Assembly: GCF_003369915.1 (NCBI RefSeq)
Contig: NC_046675.1
Coordinates: 11,222,001 to 11,286,000 of the forward strand
Direction: 5' to 3'
Source of the DNA: Drosophila miranda
Lineage: Eukaryota > Arthropoda > Insecta > Diptera > Drosophilidae
DNA length: 64,000 nt
Part shown: piece by piece, positions 47,940 through 59,100 of the stretch
Position numbering within the stretch: position 1 is the first letter of the stretch
Layout: each line of letters opens with the position of its first letter
Made by a program: the position numbers and the translations under genes
Notes under the pieces: model-generated
The model's input: only the letters and a program-made list of their open reading frames with translations
Databases searched by the model: none
Told to the model about the DNA's origin: nothing

Positions 47940-50484
47940 CTACATTGTCTCCAGTTTCTTGATTAATTCATTGCATTTGATCCAAGCCACATTCTTCATA
48001 TAGAAAACGGCATCAACGTGAATGATTTCGTGCACTTTTAGGGCCTCAGACAAGTAAGCCATCTGCTCGGCATTCGGTTTATGGGGGAAATCTGTGAGAA
48101 AAGCAAATTAGATCCCACACTTTCAAAGACTGCAGACATATGCAGGCAAAGCAAACCTTCAATCATGCAAATGCTGGTAATACAAGGAAAATCCATATCC
48201 ACCGGATATCGGCATATATCCTCCGCGGTTACTTCTTCGATGTTTGTGTAGTCCAGGTATGTCATGCGGTAAACTGTCTGCTGTGTCTGCGGCGTCTGCT
48301 TGATCTGCTCCACTTTGGCACGATAGAAGCTTTTCTCAAATTTGGCCAAAACATATTCCTTTAGACTGTGTGTGCGAACAGAGCAACATCCATCATTCAG
48401 ATATATATGATTAAGTATATGTATAATGTATTTTGATAACCTACACTGGCGTATACGGTTTCGATGGGCTAATTTTGGATATGGCTGTATTCAAACGTCC
48501 AAATTCGCTGGCCAAGACACGATCAAAGGCGCCAAACATGCCACGAGAGATTTTGGAATTATCCACAATGTATAAATCGATGCCCGCCTTGTCACTGACA
48601 CTCAATTGTTTCATCTCAAAGGGCTGCCGGTGGAGATACAAAAAGAAAGAGTAGAATGGAAATCAACCAACGAATAATACTCACCGGCACTAAAATCGGT
48701 CCATTGTTGGACCCTTCAGCTCCATTGACATTAGGTGCGAGTGGTATCCCGTTCAGTTTGGAGGAAACGGTTTTGTCGACTGTCTTCAGTTCGATTTTTT
48801 CTTCAGGGAGCACATCAATTGCTGTGGCTGCTGTCCCGTTCAGTTTGGAGGAAACGGTTTTGTCGACTGTCTTCAGTTCGATTTTTTCCTCAGGGAGCAC
48901 ATCAATTGCTGTGGCTGCTGTCCCGTTCAGTTTGGAGGAAACGGTTTTGTCGACTGTCTTCAGTTCGATTTTTTCCTCAGGGAGCACATCAATTGCTGTG
49001 GCTGCTTTTGTAGCAGCCTTCAATTCTAATGGGAATTCTTTAACTGAAGTTGGCTCCTTTTTTGGCTGTTCCTTTGCAGGCAAGACAGATGCCTCAGTTG
49101 GTATTGTATCTTTGATCGGCTCGCTCCTTGTCTCTGTCTGCTTCAATGGTTCTTGAGGCGGCGCCACTGTTGGAGGAGGGGCATCCTCTGCTACCACATT
49201 CGGGCCTTCCTCCAGAGGCTTTAACGCAGCTGAAACACTACTCTCCATCTTCTTCCGATTTGGGTATACATTCTTGCTATTGTACACCTTCTTTGAGGAG
49301 TAATATTCACGCACCGTCTCATTCAGTGACTTTTGCGTTTTTACATTCACAAGCTCCACAGAGATTGTGTTATATTTGCCGCCAGAGTCGTACTGCATAA
49401 TGAATTTTTCACCATTGAATTGTGAGAGAAAGTCAAGGATACCGTTGGTTATGCTATAGTTGTGCACGTCCTTGAGTTGCACCAGAAAACAGAAGCTCGG
49501 GAGAGCCAGTATCTCGTCGCTTATTTCGCGCATGGAATCCAAATTGCGTATCTTGGTTATACCCTGATCCACGAACAGAAGCTTGGCGGATTTATCCGGG
49601 AGCATCTGCAGAACCTTGGCCCGCTGGAATGCGCCATTATGGAGCGCTAACACGAAGCCGTGGATTCGAGGATTCTTTACTCTTGGCATCTCGTTACCCA
49701 GCGCATTGACCTAAAAGCACACAATGCTAGTATTTGGGGAGGTAATGTAACCATCAACAAACCTTCTCGCACACTTGGGCATATGCTTGGTCAGCGGATT
49801 CGCTACAGACTAAGCAGCGATTCGCAGAGCGGAAGCCACTTATGATGACCACACTATTTGTGGACGGTATTACCGCAGTCGGTAGGAACGTGGTTTTGTT
49901 TTTCGTTTTAATGCTGCCACTGCTCGGGGTCGGGATGCTGTTTTTAGTATCTGCTGCAGCCATCTGTGTGGCAATTCCACTTATAGTTGGAGTGGTGCTG
50001 CAGCTGCTAACCTTATCGCTGATGCTTGCATCACTAGGCATAGGAGCTGCAGCCGCTTTAATCGAACCGGCCTTGGATACACTTGCAATGTCCATCGATA
50101 GCTCCTCCTGGGATTGCAGAATCGAAAACGCCTCGGGCATCACCAAAGCCGGCATCGGAAAGCAGATATAGCGGTGGCGCTGCCAGTCCATTATCTGGCA
50201 CTCCTTCGAGCAGTAAAAGTCCCCACATCGCTGACAGACTCGCTCCGCCACGACTGCGCAGAGTACGCAATGGGCTTGTCCTTTTTTCCCCCCGGGCGCC
50301 GGGAGCTATGCAACATTTCAGGCATTTCAGTAAAACTCTTCAAATATATAAAACTTGCATAGCCAGCATCCCCACTTACCTTAACAGAAGAGGCTACTAT
50401 TTTTTTCGGCATTTCCTTGTTTTCAAAAGTTTTTGGCTTTTCTTGTCCCGGCAGTGTGACCGCGGATTTTTTGTAAACGGGCAT
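47940..50484 (-). CDS. MYND zinc-finger, two-Tudor-domain protein
   Basis: Probable germ-granule/piRNA-type Tudor scaffold (cytoplasmic), by family. CDS complement join(47940..48091, 48157..48365, 48445..48623, 48685..49710, 49763..50305, 50380..50484), 737 residues, in frame across five GT-AG introns. Exon 2 encodes a complete MYND finger: HCVLC, CQRC, CSKEC and HRYIC. A Tudor-like domain opens exon 3 (GFVLALHNGAFQRAKV… LLFVDQG). A second in exons 4-6 has the classical YVLAKFEKSFYRAKVEQI and YLDYTN. Between them is a Lys/Glu/Pro-rich linker with three 29-residue tandem repeats. The first ATG (50,484) lies inside the promoter module, so the ATG at 50,412 (MPKKIVASS) is the likelier start. Candidates by domain content are vret, vnn (CG9684) and CG9925; vret should have an RRM that is not seen here, so no symbol is given. 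Confidence 0.85.
48751..49008. repeat. 87 bp in-frame minisatellite, three copies
   Basis: Copies start at 48,751, 48,838 and 48,925 and are nearly identical; one visible difference is TTTTTTCTTC against TTTTTTCCTC. On the coding (-) strand each copy encodes 29 residues, with the core AIDVLPEEKIELKTVDKTVS. The near-identity suggests a recent expansion or gene-conversion upkeep. Confidence 0.9.
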
Positions 50485-50645
50485 AACCTCAGAAAATTAC
50501 CAAATATACCGTCTCATTTTCAAAATATACAGTAAGTATACTGACGAATTATACAAGTTCCATCATACATATTTATCTTTTTTGATATTCCGTTGAATAT
50601 TACTAGCTATTCCTTTTAATGAATTTTGTCTAAACAACAGGTTTC
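50456..50645 (-). promoter_or_regulatory. Repeat-borne promoter module of the MYND-Tudor gene
   Basis: Read on the - strand it contains TAGTAATATTCAACGGAATA, ATATGTATGATGGAACTTG, CGTCAGTATACTTAC, GAGACGGTATATTTGG and finally AAATCCGCGGTCACACTGCC. It is the reverse-oriented twin of the modules before stck and spg. The motif-1 end falls inside the first codons of the longest ORF (KSAVTL), which argues that transcription starts here and translation further downstream. Confidence 0.6.
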
Positions 50646-51250
50646 AGCGAAAACGGTCAAACAAGTAATGCTCAATTTTGAAATTCCACACGACGCGTTG
50701 GTTAGTGTGACCACATTTTCGAATTTAAAAAAAAGAAAAGCTTACTTTAGTAGACCATCTAATTTGGCGCGAACGTACTTTTGCGTTTAGGGAGTTTAAA
50801 TTGATAAATTTATGTGGCACATATTTTCAAGCTCTGGTCGGAAATAGCTGAAAATGGATTTATTTCGGTTTTAAGAGTTGGGCTGCCATATCTTCAAAAA
50901 AAGCTTGTTTCCTAGTCAGCTGTTACGATTAACCCATGTAAAGGTATATTTATGAACAAAGGATATTGTTGAGAGAACGAGCTTTTTAAATTGAATTGAT
51001 AGGCAATAGAAAGATTATACAAAATATACACTCGGGCTTCGCCCGAACGGATATAGAAACATCCATACACAGGGTTTTTGAATATTCTCTCTCTCAAATC
51101 CATCCGTGCACCATTTATTCGAATGGATTGCATTTAAATCCTTGTTGCTCATTCACTTTCAAACAATTTCTATTTGGTTGTGGTTGTGGTCCCAAGTTTG
51201 GTGGGACGTGTTCTCTTTTTTCTGTGATTTGCTCTCTATTTTGTGATGGG
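50646..51250. other. Spacer between the MYND-Tudor promoter and the spg-side repeat
   Basis: AT-rich, no supportable gene. A GGTTGTGGTTGTGG stretch lies at about 51,176. One CCACACGACG…GTGTGACCACA segment (50,687-50,715) contains a degenerate motif-1-like GTGTGACC, read on the - strand as GGTCACAC. Confidence 0.35.
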
Positions 51251-51254
51251 ATAT

Positions 51255-51830
51255 TATAGAATAGAATAAATGTTTGTCATCCCAGGCTCCAATTAAGGCA
51301 AAAACTAGTAAGTCTCTGTTTTAAAGCTATCACAACGAAATCTTGCAGTTTTTTGTCTTCTTACAGAGACCAAGAATGAGTATTGGGATCATCGGCAGGA
51401 AACTAATCAAATGCATGAATTCGTCTAGAACATATCAAAAAATTTCTTTATTAAGTTTATTATTAAATAGTTTATTCAAATGATCATACTCTGGTTGATA
51501 AGCAACAAGTCTGCGACTGTTTTTTTTTTGTTGAGCTTTTTTGTTTAAACTTTGTTCTAGTCAAAATACAATAAATGGGAGTACTTAAAAGTAGCTAATC
51601 TTGTGAACATTTATTTATCAATGGACTAACATTTTGTGGCCAGAGCTAAGGGTTTTAGTTAGTCAACATTATTTCAACGAATATCTAAATTGATCAATAG
51701 GAACGATTTTTCTCTTAAGTTTTTAGACCTTTTTTTAGACAAAACCCAAGTATTTAAAACAAGTCAGTCAAGTAGAAAATTGATTCATTAATCGGATAAA
51801 ACTATGTGCTTAGGGCTGACAGTTTTATCT
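51255..51830. repeat. Dispersed repeat family A, tandem units upstream of spg
   Basis: Repeats the order seen at 38.0-38.7 kb: TTTGTCATCCCAGGC, GGCAAAAACTAG, an oligo-T followed by GTTGAGCTT, TCAAAATACAATAAA, AGTACTTAAAAGTAGCTAAT, TTTTAGTTAGTCAACATTAT and a second shorter unit ending in GCTAGTAATATTCGACGG. Confidence 0.7.
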
Positions 51831-51995
51831 TGCTAGTAATATTCGACGGAATATCAAAAGCGAGAAATATGTATGATGGAACTTGAAATCGTCAGAATAT
51901 TTACGGTATATTTTTAAAACGAGATAGTATATTTTGGTATATTTCTGAGGGTCGGACGGTATATTTTACCGATAAATCCGCGGTCCCACTGCCAA
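51831..51995 (+). promoter_or_regulatory. spg: Repeat-borne promoter module of spg
   Basis: GCTAGTAATATTCGACGGAA, ATATGTATGATGGAACTTG and GTCAGAATATTTACGGTATA are followed by three GGTATATTT-like blocks and AAATCCGCGGTCCCACTGCC. It aligns along its whole length with the stck and MYND-Tudor modules. Motif 1 carries one change here (GTCCCACTG for GTCACACTG). Confidence 0.55.
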
Positions 51996-53155
51996 TAAGT
52001 CGGCGCTGGCAGAGAAAATTCTGCCGCGAACCGCGAAACAGCGCAATCTTGTCGAATTTCTTCTGAATTTCCGTTGATTTTGTCGAGATTTTAGAGATTC
52101 GGTGGAGAGCGGCGGGATAAAAGCAACGGTTAATACTTCCCCCTTTAATTTAGATCCGTGCAACGGCAACGGGAATGTGAGGAGGAATTGATCAAAAAAA
52201 AGCGTATGCGAATTCGCCAAAACATCCAACTAGTGCGCGTCCAGAAAATAAATAAGTAAAAACTGCAGTGGATAAATTAAACGCATTTGTTTGGATCCCT
52301 GTCCGGACGTTCGTTATTGGCGAAATTATCAAATAAATTAAATATAGCGCCGACGCGACGCGAGTGGGCGACAACAACAACAAGTTTATTGTTATTCGAG
52401 AAGTCAAAAGTCAACAAAAAAAACCAAAATCGACACTTAAGAATCTGCTGGAGAACCCAAAATTCGTATTGATTTTCTTGATTTTGTGTGCGGGTCCGTG
52501 AAAAACGTAACAAAAGCAACCACTTTGAGACGACATTAGTCCCATCCCCCCCTACCACCATCCAACCACCCATTCGCTTGCACCTTGCGTACACACTCTC
52601 GTACGGAGGAGAGCATAAGTGGCGGATAATCATCAACTCTGTTGCACTGGGCCTCCACTCCAATCAGCAATGTCGTAGACAAGTGGCAGTGGGTCTTGTC
52701 GTTGTTGTTGTCTGCTTTTTGTAGTATAGCTAGTAGTTTATTAATCAAGCAGGCCAGCCAGCCCCACTGTGCGAATACGAGAGTGCAAGCGCGAGAGAGG
52801 GCGCTGCAGGCAAGGCAACAGCAAAAGCGAAAGTTGCCGTGCGCCGTGCGTACATTTGTGTGTGTGTGTGTAAAGATGGTGGATACGAAATGAGAAATAA
52901 ATAAATGCAAATCCAAAGCAAATCTTCCGCCTCAAAATGTGCGATTGCCATCATCCGATTGTCATATAAAAAGGAACTCCGCTGACACAGTATCGCTGAG
53001 AGGGAAGAGGGCCCCCACCACATAGGGAGTGGCCGGCAGAAGGTTTTTGGGATTATTGCAAAATTGGATTTTCGCCATCAACCAAAAACAACAACAACAA
53101 CAACAGCAGCTGGAGTAACAGTAGCAGTAGAAGGAACAACAACAAAGACAACAAA
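51996..53155 (+). other. spg: spg 5' leader region
   Basis: About 1.16 kb between the motif-1 promoter and the start codon. It contains A-rich and CAA-rich stretches and several short upstream ATGs, for example a five-codon ORF from 52,876. Part of it may be a leader intron. A (TG)n run lies at about 52,857-52,872. Confidence 0.4.
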
Positions 53156-56100
53156 ATGTGGATACCATCGAACAACAAATACGGAGTTGGTTAGTATTGT
53201 AATTGTACAAAAGAAGAGGAGGCATTTGGGGTTGGTGTGCATTTGTGTGTGTGTGTTTGTGTAGGGATATCCTCCTAACAAATAGTAAGGCAGAGCTTGC
53301 TCTTTGGTGCTCGCTCTCCCGAACTGTTTCACCTTTTACTTGATATACCTTTTCCCCCACCCACCCACTGGGGAGCACAGCATGAAGGGCTGGGATGTGA
53401 TGGCAGGAGGGGTATGCGTCACGTGCGCTTTTACACCGTTACGTTGGTGTTCTGTTCTGTTTTGTTCTGTTATTGTTGTTGCCTTTCGCGTTGATTCACA
53501 GTTTTTTCCGCGAAACGACGGAAAGCAGCATCCAGACAACCAACCACCCCCTCACAGGGCAGCAGGGGAGGAAAAGCGATTTTTCAGCTTATTTTTATAT
53601 ACACACGAGTCGTCTGTAGCATCATCATCATCATCATCCGTCCTTCCGCCCGTTTGTTCGTCTTTCTCAAAGAGATTTCTTGCATGTTTGTTGCTGCCGA
53701 GCGCAGCGATTTGATGTGTTTATACGTACCTCCCTTTTCCCACACAGTTTTCGCTCCCTCGCTTCGTCAGGCAACCACTCGACGTTTCCCACACAGCCGT
53801 CGCCCCCTCCCGACCATCCACACTGTTGCTGTTGCTGTCGCGTTGCCAATTGCCTTTGTGCCAGGTGTTGCCAATTTAAATGCTTTTCTAATTACAGTTT
53901 TGTACGTTGCACGTTGCTGTGGAGTGGTGGCCACAATTCTGCGGCTGCCAGTGTTGGCTGTATACTTACTTGGAAGGAAAATCCACTTTTGATAAGAGCT
54001 TAACCAAGGTGTATTTGTGTAAGGTGAAGGATATCCTGAGAGCACTTTTGCGAAAGCTCATTTATGCATTTGTAGACGCAACTAGCGCGAGAGAAGCCAA
54101 ACTCAAGAGAGAGAGAGAGAGAGAGAGATATAGAGAGATAGAGATGTAATGGAATGGACTCTAGTGCGAAAGCATATAAAATGTAGATCTTTCTCTCACT
54201 TCTGTCTCTTTCCCTCTTTGTTCACATTTCTCGCATTCAACTGTTTTTTGTTTTCTCTTTTCTGTTGCATTTTCACATTATCTTCGTGTTCGTCACACTT
54301 TTCGCATCAATGGCAACGCTTAACAAATTACTGTAGGGGCCAGTGGCAGGGGGCAACAAAGAGAGCCCCTCCCCCCCTGTCTTCCAGCAGAAAGAAGATT
54401 CTGTGCCAAGTTTCATTCATTGTTCTGCTTGAATGGGTTCCTGTCCAGATAAGCGCCAATTCTCAATGATGTTGCATGTTATACCCTGAGTAAAAGTGTG
54501 CCGACTATCATAAAGATTCGACAGAAATAAAAGATAGCTATCTAAACTGTAAACAGATTGTGCACAAAAAAAGGGAATAATATTAATAATAGTTTGTAAT
54601 ATGTACCTCTCTTCAAGGGTACCTCAAATTCGTTTCATCTATGTTTCTAGTACATATCTTACCATGTTTATATATTTTTTATTTTATTGCTTCGATGTTG
54701 TTGTTCCAGTTCCCAAAGCGATCGTCTGTGAAGGCAGTTCATTGTGTGTTCTTTTCCTGATTGCTTGCTCTACATTGAATACCCGCCAGCAGCAGCGAGT
54801 GACATGAGAGCGGTCAAAGTTTACACAAATCAATCAGTCACTCCATCAGACATCGCATCGGGAAAGTTCATGATAACATCATTAGCGCAGCACGTCCCGG
54901 CGCTCTGGGAGCGCTGTCAAGCCAACGCCCTAACCTTGCACAATGCCCGTTGTCCGTTGTCATCCTCCTCCTTCTCCGCCTCCTCCTCTGCCACGTGCTG
55001 GGCAATGACTTTATTACCAGAGCGCACTCTTTGTCTCTTTCCCTAAATCGTCCCCTCTTCTCTTGCTCTTGGTCGCTTTTCCCCTTCGTCTCGTGGCTGA
55101 AGTAATTATCTTACCGTTGTGCTGCATACCGTTTTTTTGTTGTTGTCTGTCGAGTGCACACACTGGCGGGCGACAACTTTACAGTCGAGTCCCACTCCCA
55201 GTCCCAGTCCCAATCACACCCTCACCCAGAATCCAGAATTAGGTGCAACCCTCGGCCTGGCGTATTCGGGTCAGTTCCATCTGGAAACTGTAGCTAAAGC
55301 TGGAGCTGAATCTGTGCTGCGTTTGCGTTTAGTTTACGAAAGTTTTTTTTTTTTTTTTTTGGCAAAAGTTTTAGCTAGAAGGAAGCCCTGCCTCAGCCTC
55401 AGCCTATCCACCGGATGTTGCTGCTGCTGCTGCCGCCGATGTCGGTCTGCCTTTTCCAGTGAATTCCGCTGTCGCTGCGGCAATTTCAGTTTCAACTTTA
55501 ATTTAATATTCATTTTATGCATTTGGCCAATGGAGCGGCCCCGGTCCGGAGTTGCGTTTGAGTTTGAGTTGTGCGCGCACAAATTTGTGCAGGCGCTTCC
55601 TTCCCCAGAACACACACACACACACACACACGCACTCACACAAAACACTCACAAAAGACTCACACAAGTGAACATGAGTGCGCATAAAATTGATTCATTT
55701 CCATTCCATTGTTTAATATGCTTGGCGGCAACGTTTTTCTTTCCTTTTTTTTTGTATACCCTGTTATTGTGGGGCACAAGGGTATGTAAGAGCCTGTGCG
55801 CCCTTGAAATATATTTCCTTGCTCAGGATGATCATTGGAGTAGATCTCAAGCTTAGATCCGCATGTCCCCGGACATATTCGAGGCTATAAACACTAGAGT
55901 ATCCTAGTTTATCGTATAAAAAGGTTCCAGGACTCATACGGCCCAAACGACCCCAAACTTAACCTTCCGCCCGACCTACCGATGTCCGCATGACACGTGC
56001 TACCGCCGTTGGTCGCGTGCCTCCATCAAAGGGTAGAAATTAGAGTAAGACGAAAAAAAAATATAACAATTGATTAACCATTCACTAGAAATCAACGAAT

Positions 56101-59100
56101 TGGGATCATTAAAACCGATAGAGAATCCACGAATATTTAATGCATAGGGAGTATCCATTTGGTCGAGACACTCTCATCTCTACCATTCTTACATTGTTTC
56201 TGTTTCTGTTTCTGTTTCCGTGTGTGACTTCTCTCTCTTCCATTTCCATCTCCATTTCGGCAGTTGATTTGTACTTCCATAATTCGTCTTTAACGATTTA
56301 TTCATGAATCGCCATTTGGGTGAGGGGAGGGACATTGTGTGATTAACAACCCAAGCACACGCACACACTGATAAAAATTATCTATTGTACATTTCCCCCC
56401 ATTTTGGCCGCATTATCGGTCACATTTCCGGATGGGAAAAGTGTCCCCAACCCCAACCCCACTTCCATTCCCAACCATCCGTTGTCTGATTTATGTTAAT
56501 GTCAAATGAATGAAATCCATTGAAGAGGGGCTCGACTAGGGCTACACTTATTGATAAGAAAACCGTATAGTAATTTCTACTACGCCCTCACCTGCTGGCG
56601 GCCAGCCCGCCCATAGATAAAGTGTTTAAATAATTATCGTAATGATGAGTAAATATTGTAAAAATAATCGACAAGTGTGTGTTTAATGCGGCTTCCGGCT
56701 TCGAGGTATCGTCCAAACATGGGACAGGAGGGACAACAGTCGCCGCTTATTGATTCGTCTGAATTCGTCTCCATTTGGGGGCGAAATGAGCAAACAAATG
56801 GTCAGCGCCAAATGTGCACCATGTGGATTTCGAATGCTCATTTCGATACAAAAATAAACAAAAAGGAAATGCCGAGGCATTTACACTCTTGCAGAAGATC
56901 ATGAAACATCATGAATCTTTCCAAAAGATGATAAAATTTAGAATCTCTGAGAAAACTCTAAATAAACCTGTACTAAAGATAGATCGGTGCATTTCGGTGT
57001 CATTCAGAAAGCGATAAAATATCAGGAACTGTGCTCTTGATTCATTCCCTGGGCTACAGGCATCTGGTCAACATCATAATACTCTCTCAAAGGGTGTACA
57101 AAACCGAACAGAAATTGCATAAAAAAAGAGCAACATTCAATTAAGTGGCATATGCAATGCATTTAATTACAATAATGCCAGCAACAATGACAGAAACAAA
57201 ATGCATATAATAAGCAAATATTTTGCCAGGCCCCATCCACATGCTTACACGTACATCCCCATACGGATACTATATACATTTAAAAGATATATGTACATAC
57301 GTACCGTAAAGATATAATATATGACTGATGGGCACAGAAACCACTTGACAATGGAGAGTTCTCTCGCTCTCTGAAGAGGGAGATGGGAGATGAGGCTGTA
57401 GATGGAGTGCAAAACTTTTCATTTGTTTTGTTCGGATAGATACTGCCTCAGAACTAGTTTGACAGCATCAGGCATTCAGGCAACTCCATTATTCCGACAA
57501 TGGTAATGACAATGACATCTGATTGACATTTGGGTCAGGCTTCCTGCTATAAAGAGATGTAAAAATGCACATAAAAACATATGTATGTACTTCTAAACCC
57601 CCGGCAACTACTCTTCTTAATCCACTTTATTTTTGTGTACATAATAACATTGATAAGATACGCGCAAAATAGAAAACTCAAAATTAATCATCAATTTTGA
57701 TTAAAGCTTCGAATTCGGGATAGTACCCGAATTTAGAATTAGAACAGTAGCGATTTGATATGAGATGGTTATTTCCATGGAAAATCGGTTATCTGTCCCC
57801 TTCCGCCCACACAAAGGACGAAATTCTGTGGCATCCACAATTTTAAAAATACGCAGACTCATAGGGAATGGCTATATCTACCAGATTGCCAAATTTGGAT
57901 CAGATCGGATCATTATTATAACCAAAAAAGAAAAAAATCAATTTTTAGTGGCTGCGCAGCGCCCGACGACAGGTTCCGAGTATTTTTTGTCTCTCTCGCA
58001 CGCCCTCTTTGTCGCTCAATGTAAGCGTCGTCAGCTGGAGGAGAGCCATACTGACTATTTATTTATTTATTAAATTAAAAATTATCTGTTAATAATGGTA
58101 CTTAATTACAAAGGAGGAAAAAAGAGAAGTTAAAAGTTAATTAAATTTAGGTGATTATAAATATTGCATGCTATTAGTTTAAGGGATAGTTCAGGGGATA
58201 AGGTATGACAGAGGGAGTTATAATTATGACATATAACCCTAAAACGTTCATGTTCGGCATAATTAGACCATGTAGGATAAATGTATAAATGTAGAGTTGC
58301 GGTCGCAGCAGCAAATCACAACGTTCCCCCTCGTTATTTATTGATATTGGTATTTTAAATTAATTTTCATTTGTGTGGTATTTTGATAGAAGAGATGTTG
58401 CATAGAGAACTTATGCATAATCCAAACATGAATAAAACGACATTCAGACTTAAACGAGATATCTCAATCGGGCACTATCATCTCAAGAAATTGGAAAAAA
58501 GCTAAGGTACACTATTGTAGATTCTCTGAAAAAGAGCGGGATTTCGGGTATTAAAGATGAATACATACATATGTACATCATAAAAGGTCAAAGCCTTGTA
58601 ATTATAATAAATATATTTTATTTAATATTTATGCAATTTGTTATACTTCTATTCATTTTAGATTTTCTTTAAACGTGTTAATGTTTGAGATAAGGATGTT
58701 CGCTTGCCTAACATTATTATCCGCACTGTACATATATAGTAGATAAGATTCCAGACTTACATATGTATGTTCTGTACTGTATATGCAAACACACAGTTCG
58801 GATATGATTTCGCACAATACGATGTTCTAGCCGTCATATGGACAGCAAGCAGAGTGGCGCAGTGGAAGCGTGCTGGGCCCATAACCCAGAGGTCCGAGGA
58901 TCGAAACCTTGCTCTGCTAATGCGAAGCCCACAGTGTAGTGTGGATTTATCTTTTTTTCTTTTTTTTTTTCTTTTTCTTCTCATAAAAATATGATTTAAA
59001 TAATATTCCAAACCGATTTCAAATGTGGCCACGAAAAAAACCACTTGACCCAAATTTCCTGATGGTTTCCCTTTCCGCTGCCAAAGAGAGTTCCACTTTG

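Noticed and set aside
55119..55856. 245-codon forward ORF in spg intron 1
   Set aside because: Built from CT, T and CA runs; it starts at a non-ATG codon and resembles no family.
57765..58073. 102-codon ORF in spg intron 1
   Set aside because: It covers the dispersed element with AGCGCCCGACG and CTCTCTCGCACGC blocks, which I know as non-coding repeat DNA.
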